From contig CANQDO010000010.1 of the NCBI GenBank assembly GCA_947593355.1, forward strand, positions 1 to 42,200: a stretch of 42,200 nucleotides of DNA. Direction: 5' to 3'. Made by a program: the position numbers and the translations under genes. How positions within the stretch are numbered: position 1 is the first letter of the stretch; each line of letters opens with the position of its first letter. The notes under the pieces were generated by a model that worked only from the letters and a program-made list of their open reading frames with translations, had not been told where the DNA came from and made no database searches. The DNA is from an uncultured Clostridia bacterium (lineage in GTDB: Bacteria; Bacillota; Clostridia; TANB77; CAG-508). Of the stretch, positions 25,206 through 33,861 are shown one piece after another.

Positions 25206-26240
25206 TTGGAAAAAACTATGAGCTCGGAAGAAAGAATAAGGCGAGCTGAGGAAATATACAATAGAAGAAAAGAAAAATATAATGGAAGTATAAGAGTATC
25301 TAGTTCTTCGGTCAATGTTAACTCAAAACCAGAATATATGATGCTAAAAAAAGTAATATTACAAGTTTTAATTTGTTTAGTCATATATTTAATATTCTAT
25401 TTGATAAAAAATTCAAATTACATATTTTCAGAAAGTGTATTACAGAGAGTAAAAGAGTTCTTATCATATGATATAAATTTTCAAAGTGTATATGATACAG
25501 TAGGTAATTACTATAATAATACAATAAATTGGCTTTCAGGATTTAATAAAAATGATGAGAATAGTGATGATCAAAATGTGCAAATAGATGAAAATGTACA
25601 GGTAAATGTGGACAATCAACAAAACGAAAATACTCAAGTAAATACAGATGAAAATTCACAGGTAGATAAACAAATAAATACAAATGAAGAAATAAACGCA
25701 ACTAATGAAACAAGCGAAAATACGCAAGTAAATGATAACAGTAATAATGAACAAGTACAAGAGCTGGGAATTGGTGGTGGTACAGATGATGATAATGGAG
25801 GAGCCCAACCAGTAGAATTATCGCAAATGGAGATAGATGCAAATTTTATAAAAGAAAATTGTAGTTTTATTCTTCCACTTAAAGGAACAATAACTTCAAG
25901 ATATGGTCCAAGAGAAGCAACACAGATAGTGTCAGGAAATCACAAAGGAATTGATATTGCAGCTAATACGGGAACCATTTTTTGCTCTGCTATGGCAGGT
26001 ACAGTAATAGAAGTTTCATCAGAAGGAAGTTATGGAAATCATATATATATACAAAATGGAGAAGTAGTAACTTTGTATGCGCATTGCAGTAAAATATATC
26101 TCCAAAAAGGTCAAACAGTAACCCAAGGAATGCAAGTAGGGGAAGTAGGAGAAACAGGCAATGCAACAGGACCACATCTACATTTTGAAGTAAGAAGAAG
26201 CGGAAGGACGGTAAATCCAGAATATATAATGGCATTCTAA
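25206..26240 (+). CDS. Membrane-anchored M23 (LytM) protein, SpoIVFA-like
   Basis: 344 residues. A basic cytoplasmic N-terminus is followed by one membrane segment (about 47-67), an Asn/Gln/Glu-rich low-complexity linker (about 115-190) and a C-terminal M23 domain (about 220-340). Directly followed by a spoIVFB-type M50 protease, it has the position and topology of SpoIVFA, which holds SpoIVFB inactive until the mother cell is signalled. In Bacillus SpoIVFA the LytM domain is regarded as degenerate. Here the zinc set looks complete: His246 and Asp250 in NHKGID, His293 in YAHC, His324 and His326 in GPHLHFE. The TTG start is chosen because AAGAGGTG lies seven bases before it. Confidence 0.82.
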   Translation: MEKTMSSEERIRRAEEIYNRRKEKYNGSIRVSSSSVNVNSKPEYMMLKKVILQVLICLVIYLIFYLIKNSNYIFSESVLQRVKEFLSYDINFQSVYDTVGNYYNNTINWLSGFNKNDENSDDQNVQIDENVQVNVDNQQNENTQVNTDENSQVDKQINTNEEINATNETSENTQVNDNSNNEQVQELGIGGGTDDDNGGAQPVELSQMEIDANFIKENCSFILPLKGTITSRYGPREATQIVSGNHKGIDIAANTGTIFCSAMAGTVIEVSSEGSYGNHIYIQNGEVVTLYAHCSKIYLQKGQTVTQGMQVGEVGETGNATGPHLHFEVRRSGRTVNPEYIMAF

Positions 26241-26274
26241 AGAATATAACATTTATATACTAAAGGAGAAAACA

Positions 26275-26967
26275 ATGCAAATTAAGTTAAATTTAAAAAT
26301 TTTTTTACTTATTTTATTATTTTTAATAACAAAACAAATAGAAGTATATGCAATATTAATGTTTTTCGCAATAATACATGAATTGGGGCATTTGTTAATG
26401 GGTGTAATTTTAGGGTTTAAACCTAAAAGCTTCACCATATTACCAATAGGAGCTACTATTGGATTTAAAACAACATGCAATGATTACAATAAAAAAGTTA
26501 AAAATGGAAATAGATTGGCTGTAAAAAAAATATTAGTATCATTAGCTGGACCTATAACAAATTTAATAATATTTTTGGTATTTATGATGTTTGATTTTGA
26601 ACCATTTGGAATAAATAGGGAAATAATAATTTATAGTAATATTTTAATAGCAGTATTTAATTTAATTCCAATATACCCATTAGATGGTGGAAGAATTGTA
26701 AAAAATATGTTACATATTTTTTATGGGTTAAAAAAATCGTATACATATACAAATTTAATTTCAAATATAACAATATCAATATTAACAGCGATAAGTAGTA
26801 TAGCAATACTATATCTAAAAAATATAGCAATATTAATTATTTTAGGCTATTTGTGGTGGTTAGTCATTTCAGAAAATATAAAATATAGTAAAAAAATGAA
26901 ATTATATGATATTATAGAAAATTCTAATATAATTAAACCCTGCAAACAACAAAGCGTAGTAAAATAG
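26275..26967 (+). CDS. spoIVFB: Site-2 protease family M50, SpoIVFB-type
   Basis: An intramembrane zinc metalloprotease of 230 residues that, in Bacillus, cleaves pro-sigma-K in the mother cell. The active site HELGH (35-39) lies in the second hydrophobic segment, and the third ligand is Asp137 in NLIPIYPLDGGR. About six hydrophobic segments are present. There is no C-terminal CBS domain like that of Bacillus SpoIVFB; the protein ends about 90 residues after the PLDGG motif. AAAGGAG lies about seven bases before the ATG. It lies 34 bases after the SpoIVFA-like gene and is probably co-transcribed. Confidence 0.87.
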   Translation: MQIKLNLKIFLLILLFLITKQIEVYAILMFFAIIHELGHLLMGVILGFKPKSFTILPIGATIGFKTTCNDYNKKVKNGNRLAVKKILVSLAGPITNLIIFLVFMMFDFEPFGINREIIIYSNILIAVFNLIPIYPLDGGRIVKNMLHIFYGLKKSYTYTNLISNITISILTAISSIAILYLKNIAILIILGYLWWLVISENIKYSKKMKLYDIIENSNIIKPCKQQSVVK

Positions 26968-26977
26968 GAATTTGTTG

Positions 26978-27136
26978 GTTGGTAAATTATAGAAAAAACA
27001 TTAAGTATTTTATAAAAGAGAGTTGTTGGTAAATTATAGAAAAAATATTAAGTATTTTATAAAAGAGAGTTGTTGATAAATTATAGAAAAAATATTAATT
27101 ATTTTATAATATAGAGTTGCTGGTAAGTTATAAAAG
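26978..27136 (+). repeat. 47-bp tandem repeat array, 3.4 copies
   Basis: Units at 26978-27024, 27025-27071 and 27072-27118, plus a partial unit from 27119. Each begins GTTGGTAAATTATAGAAAAA and ends in TATTTTATAAAAGAGAGTT or a close variant. The first two copies differ at one base. The array fills the spacer after spoIVFB and contains no gene. Confidence 0.92.
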
Positions 27137-27203
27137 TAGTTATGAAAAGTAGCTTACAAAAGCAAAACGTAGAATTTTGTCGAAAAAGGAAGATGAAAAG
27201 TTC

Positions 27204-27232
27204 TTGTAAAATATTGGAAATTGTTATACAAT
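27204..27232 (+). promoter_or_regulatory. Predicted sigma-A promoter for the 92-residue gene
   Basis: TTGTAA (27204-27209), a 17-base spacer, then TACAAT (27227-27232), 33 bases before the ATG. Confidence 0.6.
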
Positions 27233-27265
27233 AAATTCTGTATTTAATAAAAGGAGGAAAAACAC

Positions 27266-27544
27266 ATGAAAAAATTGTATGGCAGCATAGAAATAAGCAA
27301 AATTTTAAAAGAAGGGGGAAGTACTTTTAAAGAGCATATTAATTACTATAAACTAAAGAATGAAAAATTTGGATTTGAAATTGTAAAGAAAAATCAAATG
27401 AAAGAAAATATAAATGTAATGAATATAGACAATATCACATCAAGTGAGAGTATTATAAATAGAATTTTAGATTTTTTAGTAACGAAGGAAGTAATGCCAG
27501 AAAGTGAAGATATAATAGAAGATTTGGTAAAACAATATACTTAG
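27266..27544 (+). CDS. Small conserved clostridial-type protein (DUF6514-like)
   Basis: 92 residues, acidic and soluble. The pattern YYKLKNEKFGFEIVKK, then NIDNITSSESIINRILDFL, ending in a VMPESEDIIEDLV tail, matches my recollection of the DUF6514 family, short proteins common in Clostridia with no known role. GGAGG lies nine bases before the ATG. It has its own promoter and a strong terminator, so it is monocistronic. Confidence 0.65.
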   Translation: MKKLYGSIEISKILKEGGSTFKEHINYYKLKNEKFGFEIVKKNQMKENINVMNIDNITSSESIINRILDFLVTKEVMPESEDIIEDLVKQYT

Positions 27545-27552
27545 TAATTAAA

Positions 27553-27593
27553 TAAAAGTCCAGTTTTAATGCTAAATTAAAACTGGACTTTTA
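27553..27593 (+). terminator. Terminator after the 92-residue gene
   Basis: A perfect 18-bp stem (27553-27570 with 27576-27593) with a five-base loop. The T run is inside the 3' arm. It may also serve the convergent minus-strand gene. Confidence 0.85.
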
Positions 27594-27637
27594 CCCCATA
27601 TATAGCTTATATCATATTACTTTTTTGAGTTTGCCTT

Positions 27638-27685
27638 GTTCCATTATTACCGTATACCATTATTGCCGTACACTGCTATTGCCGT
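27638..27685 (-). repeat. Three 16-bp repeats at the 3' end of the Tyr/Asn-rich gene
   Basis: Units at 27638-27653, 27654-27669 and 27670-27685. On the minus strand each reads roughly ACGGCAATAATGGTAT. The gene's TAG stop lies in the first unit reached. Confidence 0.75.
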
Positions 27686-27900
27686 GATGAATTGCATAAA
27701 TTTTCATATTCTTTACATTTTATTTTATATTCTAATTGTTGAGTCATATATCTATAATACATATATGCTTGTTCATATTGCATAACAGGATTAAAATTAT
27801 CAAAATAGGAGTTATCGTTTGTATCATATTGAGGAGAATAGCCTCCAAAATTATTTCCAAAGTTATTCCCAAAATTATTATAGTCAAAGTTTTTATCCAT
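27676..27900 (-). CDS. Small Tyr/Asn/Gly-rich protein, possibly spore-surface
   Basis: 74 residues, starting at ATG 27900. The GTG four codons upstream overlaps the AAAGG ribosome binding site and is less likely. An FGNNFGNNFGGYSPQYD segment and a Tyr-rich middle (YEQAYMYYRYM) resemble small coat or crust proteins of spores, but no family is recognised. The stop falls in a 16-bp repeat array. Further along the same frame the array would encode YGNNG, so an older, longer C-terminus may have been cut by repeat expansion. Confidence 0.55.
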   Translation of the reverse strand: MDKNFDYNNFGNNFGNNFGGYSPQYDTNDNSYFDNFNPVMQYEQAYMYYRYMTQQLEYKIKCKEYENLCNSSRQ

Positions 27901-27996
27901 AATAAAATTCACGCCTTTCTTGGTTTTTAAGAAAAATACAAATAATTATAAAAATTTAATTATTTTAAATTAAGTATATTTCATTTCTTATTAAAG

Positions 27997-29085
27997 TTAT
28001 AAATTTAAGTTAAAAATAGGAAAAAAATTAACAAAAAATATTGTATATATAGTCGCAAAAATAGCTTGCAGAATTTTACCAATTATATATGGCTTTATAG
28101 AAACATCAGATTTAGAAGTAATGCTAAATACTTGAAATAGAATAGAAATACCGCCAAAACCTAATAAAAATGCACATAGTATAATGTTAATAGAAATTGA
28201 TTTACAAGGAATAGCACAAATTAAACTAGCTCCGTTTGTTAATTCTATTATGCCAGATATAAAAGCTGTAGCAAATCTAAAATCATTTATTCCAAAAATT
28301 TTAAGAATAGGATTAAATGTTTGTGCAATAAATGCTATTATGTGACTACTATTTAAAATAGAAAGTATTACACTAAAAAGAACTACGAATCCACCTATCA
28401 TAACAACTGTATTAATTGCAGACATTATACTTTTACTTAAAACTTCACCTAAATTTGATAAATGCACAGTATTGGAATTTTTTGCATAAAGATTTTGACT
28501 CTTGTTAAATTTTTTAACATTTTTATCTTCATAAAATTTTTTTGATTTCCAAAATCTAAAGCAAATGCCTACACTTATGCAAGCAAGTAAATGAGTTATA
28601 AAAAGTAAAATACCAATTAAACTATTGCCAAATAACGTAATTCCAACGGTTCCAATTATAAAAAGAGGTCCAGAATTATTTGTAAAAGCAAGCATTCTTT
28701 CTGCTTCTTCTTTTGTACAAAGGCCATTTTCTCTAAAATTAGTAACAATTTTTGCACCAATCGGGTAACCACTAATTATACCCATTATAAAAGCATATGC
28801 ACCACACCCTGGAATATTAAATATTGGTCTCATAATTGGGTTTAAAATTTTTCCTATTTTCTCAACAATATTAGTGTATGAAAGTAATTCAGTAGCTATA
28901 AAAAATGGAAGCAAAGCAGGCACAACATTATTTGCCCATAATAATAACCCAGATTTTGCAGCAACTAAATTTTTATTAGAGAACAATACTAAAAATATTG
29001 TAAAAGCACAAAATATTAAAGGTATAATATTTCTTTTTAAAGATAGGAAAATAAATTTAGGTTTATTATAACAAATTGCTTTCAT
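27997..29085 (-). CDS. ylbJ: Sporulation integral membrane protein YlbJ
   Basis: A polytopic membrane protein of the nucleoside-recognition/Gate family, about 362 residues with eight or so hydrophobic segments. Motifs typical of YlbJ are LLLWANNVVPALLPFF (near 50), NIPGCGAYAFIMGIISGYPIGA (near 90-110; conserved SGYPxGAK) and NNSGPLFIIGTVG (near 135-150). In Bacillus ylbJ is a sigma-E gene needed for heat-resistant spores. A GTG four codons upstream lies in the GTGAGG ribosome binding site, so the ATG at 29085 is chosen. It is divergent from mfd, with family 1 element C between them. Confidence 0.88.
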   Translation of the reverse strand: MKAICYNKPKFIFLSLKRNIIPLIFCAFTIFLVLFSNKNLVAAKSGLLLWANNVVPALLPFFIATELLSYTNIVEKIGKILNPIMRPIFNIPGCGAYAFIMGIISGYPIGAKIVTNFRENGLCTKEEAERMLAFTNNSGPLFIIGTVGITLFGNSLIGILLFITHLLACISVGICFRFWKSKKFYEDKNVKKFNKSQNLYAKNSNTVHLSNLGEVLSKSIMSAINTVVMIGGFVVLFSVILSILNSSHIIAFIAQTFNPILKIFGINDFRFATAFISGIIELTNGASLICAIPCKSISINIILCAFLLGFGGISILFQVFSITSKSDVSIKPYIIGKILQAIFATIYTIFFVNFFPIFNLNL

Positions 29086-29133
29086 ATAATACCTCACTTA
29101 ATAATATGTATATTGGTAAAAATATAAAATATG

Positions 29134-29389
29134 CTAAACTATTAGGGACGGAGTTAAATAGTTTAGTGAATAATTATTTTATTGTAAAACATTATTATAT
29201 TATTTATTTAGTAACTCCCAACTGCATAATAGTTTGTTAAAAAATTTTATTTTGTAAAATAAAATTTTTTACAATCTATAATTTGTTGGTCCCCACAAAA
29301 TGTTACTAAATAAATAATATAATAATGTTTTAAAAAATAGTATATATACTTTTTCACTAAACTATTTAACCCCGTCCCTAATAGTTTAG
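29134..29389. repeat. Family 1 palindromic element C, long form
   Basis: Bounded by inverted copies of the 33-bp unit (29134-29166 with GGAG in place of GGGG, and 29357-29389). It contains a perfect 30-bp inverted repeat (29186-29215 with 29302-29331) and, inside that, a 16-bp palindrome (29238-29253 with 29256-29271). The core GGTCCCCAC (29288-29296) is the GTGGGGACC of element B in the other orientation. It ends one base before the mfd -35 box. Confidence 0.92.
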
Positions 29390-29390
29390 T

Positions 29391-29419
29391 TTGCAAAGAT
29401 CAAAAAAATTTGGTATAAT
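29391..29419 (+). promoter_or_regulatory. Strong sigma-A promoter for mfd
   Basis: TTGCAA (29391-29396), a 17-base spacer, then TATAAT (29414-29419) with extended TGG. The -35 box starts two bases after the end of element C. Confidence 0.8.
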
Positions 29420-29452
29420 AGAAAAGGTGTTTAACCAAAAAAGGAGACAATA

Positions 29453-32400
29453 ATGAATTCAATAATAGAAAAATTAAGTGAGCTCCAAAAATTTCAAGAG
29501 TATATAGAACAAATAAGAGAAAAAAATAGTCCGATAACAATATCGGGCTTATCTGACGTGGGAAAAATAGGGTTTGCATATGCAACAAAGGAGTTTTCTA
29601 AAAAGCCTATATGCATTGTAACGTATAATGAAATTCAAGCTAAAAAAATAATTCAAGATTTAGCTTATTTTGAAAAGGAACAAAATATTTCATACTTCCC
29701 TAAAAGGGAGATTGTAACTTATGATTATATTGCACAAAGCCAAGATTTGCCATATGAAAGGATTGAAACTTTAAATAAAATAAAAAATGGAAAAGCTAAA
29801 ATAGTAGTAACAACTATTGAGGCAATAATGCAAAAGATGATTACTAAAACAAGTTTATATAAAAATATTTTAAAGTTTAAAGTTGGAGATACGTATGATT
29901 TAGAAAAATTAAAGCAAGAATTAGTTTATTTGGGCTATGAAAGAAATGATTTAGTAGAAGGTAGAGGGCAATTTAGCATAAGAGGCGGAATTGTAGATGT
30001 TTCTAGTAGTGAGAAAAGTGGTATAAGAATAGAGTTTTGGGGAGATGAAATAGATTCTATAAGGCAATTTAGCATAAGCGACCAAAGGTCTACAGTTATG
30101 CTAGAAAATGTTGAAATTTACCCTTCACATGAATTTTTAATTGAAGGAAGTATAACTAATATATGTAACAAAATTTTAGAAGAAAACTTAGAAACAAACG
30201 AATTAGAGCAGATAAGACAAGAAGATATAGAACAAATAAAAAGTGGGAACTATATTAGTAAAATTGATAAATATTTTAACTACTTTTATAAAAAGCAAAG
30301 CTGTTTTTTAGATTATTTAGATAAGTATTTAATTTTAATAGATGAATTTTCAAAGGTTAATCAAAGACAGGAAAATATAATTATAGAAAATAATAATTTA
30401 ATAAAAACATTGATAGAAAAGCAGAAAATGATTCCTCAATCAATTCAAAATATAAGTGAGTATGTATATAATTTAGAAGATAAACAAGTAGTATATTTAG
30501 AAAAGCAGGATTTTGGAGTTTCAAATGCAAGTAGCACGAAGTTTGTATTTAACTTTAGAGATGTAAATTATTATAAAAGTGAAATGGAATTGCTATTTGA
30601 AGACATAAAAAAGTCTAAAAAGCAAATAATAGTATTAGCAGGAAATGAAGAAGATTCTAGAAAATTTGCTAGTTTATTGAATGAAAAAGAAATACAAAGT
30701 AAATATGTAGATAATTTAGAAAAAGTAGAGTACAAAAAAGGCGAAGTAATAGTTTCAAAAGGTAGATTATCAGAAGGTTTTGAATGTTATGATTTGAATT
30801 TAATTGTAATAACAGGAGAAGATTTATTTGAAACAAATGTAAAGAAAAAGAGAAAATTATCTTCAGCCTTTAAAGAAGGAGAAAAGGTAGTATTTGCAGA
30901 CTTACAAGTTGGTGACTATGTAGTGCATAAAAATCATGGTATAGGTCAATTTATAGGGGTAAATACTATCAAAACAGAGGGAGTTACAAAAGACTATATT
31001 AAAATAAGGTATAGAAATGACGATATGTTGTACATTCCTACAAACGATTTAGACAACATAAGAAAATATATAGGAGCAGGCGAAGCTGTTCCAAAAATAA
31101 ATAGATTAGGCGGAAAAGAGTGGGAGAGTACAAAGGCAAAAGTTAAGAATAATTTAAAAGAAGTTGCAAAAGAATTAATTGAACTTTATGCTAAAAGGCA
31201 AAAAATAAAAGGTTTCGCATTTTCAAAAGACACACCATGGCAAAAGGAATTTGAAGAAAGTTTTGAATATGCTGAAACAGACGACCAACTTCGTTGCATA
31301 GAGGAAACAAAGAAAGATATGGAACAGCCAAGACCTATGGATAGACTTTTGTGTGGTGATGTTGGCTATGGAAAAACTGAAGTAGCAATAAGAGCAGCAT
31401 TTAAAGCAGTAATGGATCAAAAACAAGTTGCATATTTAGTGCCAACAACAATACTTGCAAATCAACAATACGAAAGTTTTAAATCTAGAATGGAAAACTT
31501 TGCAATAAAAGTTGAGCTTTTAAACAGATTTAGAACTAAAAAAGAACAAGATGAAATAGTAAGAAAGCTAAAATTAGGTGAAATAGACATTGTAATAGGA
31601 ACACATAGAATATTAAGCAAAGATGTTGAATTTAAAGATTTAGGCTTACTTATAATAGATGAGGAGCACAGATTTGGTGTAAAAGATAAAGAAAAAATAA
31701 AGCAATATAAGGCAAGTATAGACGTACTTACAATGACTGCAACACCAATACCTAGAACACTTCACATGTCAATAGTTGGTGTAAGAGATATGTCTGTTAT
31801 ATATGAGCCTCCACAGAACAGAAGACCTGTTCAAACTTATATTTTAGAATATGATGAAGAAGTTATAAAAGAAGCAATAACCAAAGAGTTAGAAAGAGGA
31901 GGTCAAGTTTTCTATTTATATAACAAAGTTGAATCAATAAATAAAAAAGCAGATGAAATATCATTTTTAGTGCCAGAGGCAAATGTAGCAGTAGCACATG
32001 GAAAAATGACAGGTAATGAGCTTGAAGATATAATGATGCAGTTCGTAGAAGGAAAAACTAATGTATTAGTATGTACAACAATATTAGAATCTGGAATAGA
32101 TATACCAAATGCGAACACAATAATAGTAGAAGATGCAGACAGATTAGGTCTAGCTCAACTATATCAAATAAGAGGTAGAGTTGGAAGAAGCAATAAGCAA
32201 GCATATGCATATGTAACATACAAAAGAGACAAACTATTATCAGAAGTAGCAGATAAAAGGTTAAAAGCAATAAAAGAATTTACTGAATTTGGCTCTGGGT
32301 TTAAAATAGCAATGCGTGACCTAGAAATAAGAGGGGCAGGAAGTTTATTAGGTGAAATTCAACATGGTCATATGGAGCAAGTAGGCTATGACACATACTG

Positions 32401-32911
32401 CAAACTTTTAGATGAAGTTATAAAACAAATGCAAGGAATAGAAGTATATGAAGAAAAAGACGTTCAAATAGACTTAAATGTATCAAGCTATATACCAGAC
32501 GAATTTATAAGTGATAGTAGTCAAAAAATAGAAATATATCAAGATATAGCACTATGTAGAACAGAAGAAGATGTTCAAAATATTATAGATGAAATAATAG
32601 ATAGATTCGGCGGAATACCAAAAGAAGTTGAAAACCTAATAGAAATAGCAAGAATAAAAGAAATGTGCAAAAAAGCAAATGTAATAAAAGTATCACAAAA
32701 AAGGGATGGCATAGTATACATTTTTGATGCACAAAAATTTAATGTAGATATAGTGAACCCATTGATAAAAGAATATGGAAATAGAATAAAATTTTCGCCA
32801 GGAAGTCAACCTTACATCACATATAAACTATTAGGGACGGGGTTAAATAGTTTAGCTGAGGTTAAGGAGTTTTTAAATAATATAGAGCTGTTAGGGAAAA
32901 AGGGTGAATAG
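29453..32911 (+). CDS. mfd: Transcription-repair coupling factor
   Basis: A DNA translocase that displaces stalled RNA polymerase and recruits UvrA. It has 1152 residues in the full order: UvrB-like N-terminal modules (1-340), the RNA-polymerase-interaction domain (about 485-560, GDYVVHKNHGIGQF), RecG-like helicase with Walker A GDVGYGKTE (about 634-642), DEEH (about 736), GRVGRS motif VI and the C-terminal TRCF domain. AAAGGAGA precedes the ATG. A family 1 repeat unit is read in frame near the end, adding LLGTGLNSL (about 1126-1134) between the usual PYITYK strand and the final helix LAEVKEFLNNIE. The protein ends normally after it. Confidence 0.96.
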   Translation: MNSIIEKLSELQKFQEYIEQIREKNSPITISGLSDVGKIGFAYATKEFSKKPICIVTYNEIQAKKIIQDLAYFEKEQNISYFPKREIVTYDYIAQSQDLPYERIETLNKIKNGKAKIVVTTIEAIMQKMITKTSLYKNILKFKVGDTYDLEKLKQELVYLGYERNDLVEGRGQFSIRGGIVDVSSSEKSGIRIEFWGDEIDSIRQFSISDQRSTVMLENVEIYPSHEFLIEGSITNICNKILEENLETNELEQIRQEDIEQIKSGNYISKIDKYFNYFYKKQSCFLDYLDKYLILIDEFSKVNQRQENIIIENNNLIKTLIEKQKMIPQSIQNISEYVYNLEDKQVVYLEKQDFGVSNASSTKFVFNFRDVNYYKSEMELLFEDIKKSKKQIIVLAGNEEDSRKFASLLNEKEIQSKYVDNLEKVEYKKGEVIVSKGRLSEGFECYDLNLIVITGEDLFETNVKKKRKLSSAFKEGEKVVFADLQVGDYVVHKNHGIGQFIGVNTIKTEGVTKDYIKIRYRNDDMLYIPTNDLDNIRKYIGAGEAVPKINRLGGKEWESTKAKVKNNLKEVAKELIELYAKRQKIKGFAFSKDTPWQKEFEESFEYAETDDQLRCIEETKKDMEQPRPMDRLLCGDVGYGKTEVAIRAAFKAVMDQKQVAYLVPTTILANQQYESFKSRMENFAIKVELLNRFRTKKEQDEIVRKLKLGEIDIVIGTHRILSKDVEFKDLGLLIIDEEHRFGVKDKEKIKQYKASIDVLTMTATPIPRTLHMSIVGVRDMSVIYEPPQNRRPVQTYILEYDEEVIKEAITKELERGGQVFYLYNKVESINKKADEISFLVPEANVAVAHGKMTGNELEDIMMQFVEGKTNVLVCTTILESGIDIPNANTIIVEDADRLGLAQLYQIRGRVGRSNKQAYAYVTYKRDKLLSEVADKRLKAIKEFTEFGSGFKIAMRDLEIRGAGSLLGEIQHGHMEQVGYDTYCKLLDEVIKQMQGIEVYEEKDVQIDLNVSSYIPDEFISDSSQKIEIYQDIALCRTEEDVQNIIDEIIDRFGGIPKEVENLIEIARIKEMCKKANVIKVSQKRDGIVYIFDAQKFNVDIVNPLIKEYGNRIKFSPGSQPYITYKLLGTGLNSLAEVKEFLNNIELLGKKGE

Positions 32912-32966
32912 TTTAGGTGAATAGTTTGATACAGCTAAACTATTTAACCCCGTCCCTAATAGTTTA
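32824..32966. repeat. Family 1 element D, split across the mfd 3' end
   Basis: One 32-bp unit (32824-32855) lies inside the mfd coding sequence. An inverted copy (32935-32966) lies after the mfd stop and abuts the ribosome binding site of the RNA methyltransferase. The inner edges extend the match (TTTAGCTG/CAGCTAAA). The roughly 79 bases between hold the last mfd codons, the stop, and two partial GAATAGTTT copies. Confidence 0.92.
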
Positions 32967-32980
32967 AAGGAGATTAGAAA

Positions 32981-33778
32981 ATGCAAGTAATATCAAGTAA
33001 AGATAATGAAATTATTAAAAATATAAAAAAATTAAAGGAAAAAAAGTATAGAGATTTAAATAAGGAGTTTATTGTAGAGGGAATAAAGTTAGTTGAAGAA
33101 GCTATACAAGAAAATGCTGATATTAAGAAAATTGTAATTTGTGAAGATTGTGCTAATAGTGGAATGATTAAAAAGAGTTTAATGTATGAAATTGCAAAGA
33201 AGGATTGCGTTTATGTAACTGAAAAAGTATTTGAAACGCTTTCTGATGTGACAAATCCACAGGGAATTTTAGCAGTAATAGGTCAAAAAGGAAATGAAGA
33301 ACAAATTAAATATGATGAAGATATTATACTTGTATTGGATGGAATTCAAGATCCAGGAAATTTAGGTACTATATTAAGAACTTTGGATAGTGTGAATTTA
33401 ACGCAGGTTATAGTTAGTAATAAAACGGTAGATGCATATAATCCTAAAGTGGTTCGCTCTACCATGGGGGCTATTTATAGAGTAAATGTTATTCAGGTAG
33501 AAAATTTAGAGCAAACTTTAAAGAATGTGAAAAAGCATAAATTTGAAGTTGTTTCTACAAGTTTAGACACGAATGAAACTATATATAGTATAGATGAATA
33601 TAAAAAAATGGCAATAGTAATAGGAAATGAAGCAAATGGTGTTTCAAAAGAAATATTAGATATGTCAGATAGAAAAGTTAAAATTCCAATGCTTGGCAAA
33701 ACAGAAAGCCTAAATGCTGCAGTTGCAACAGGTGTTATTTTGTATGAATATGTTAGAAAAAAAATTAACAAAGGGTAA
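32981..33778 (+). CDS. TrmH/SpoU-family RNA 2'-O-methyltransferase
   Basis: A SAM-dependent ribose methyltransferase, 265 residues. The N-terminal substrate-binding domain (about 1-100) has EFIVEGIKLVEEA. The C-terminal SPOUT trefoil-knot domain (about 110-262) shows motif 1 DPGNLGTILRT, motif 2 IVIGNEANGVS and motif 3 IPMLGKTESLNAAVATG. The exact rRNA or tRNA target (for example 23S rRNA) cannot be told from sequence. AAAGGAGA follows the family 1 element directly. It lies 69 bases after mfd and is probably co-transcribed with it. Confidence 0.92.
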   Translation: MQVISSKDNEIIKNIKKLKEKKYRDLNKEFIVEGIKLVEEAIQENADIKKIVICEDCANSGMIKKSLMYEIAKKDCVYVTEKVFETLSDVTNPQGILAVIGQKGNEEQIKYDEDIILVLDGIQDPGNLGTILRTLDSVNLTQVIVSNKTVDAYNPKVVRSTMGAIYRVNVIQVENLEQTLKNVKKHKFEVVSTSLDTNETIYSIDEYKKMAIVIGNEANGVSKEILDMSDRKVKIPMLGKTESLNAAVATGVILYEYVRKKINKG

Positions 33779-33812
33779 TGCTACACTGATATAAAAATAA
33801 AATATTTTAATG

Positions 33813-33841
33813 TTGAAAAAAGTCGAAGATTATAATATAAT
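33813..33841 (+). promoter_or_regulatory. Predicted promoter of the Tim44-like/SPFH pair
   Basis: TTGAAA (33813-33818), a 17-base spacer, then TATAAT (33836-33841), 20 bases before the ATG. Confidence 0.65.
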
Positions 33842-33861
33842 TTATTTTAGGAGGAGCATAT

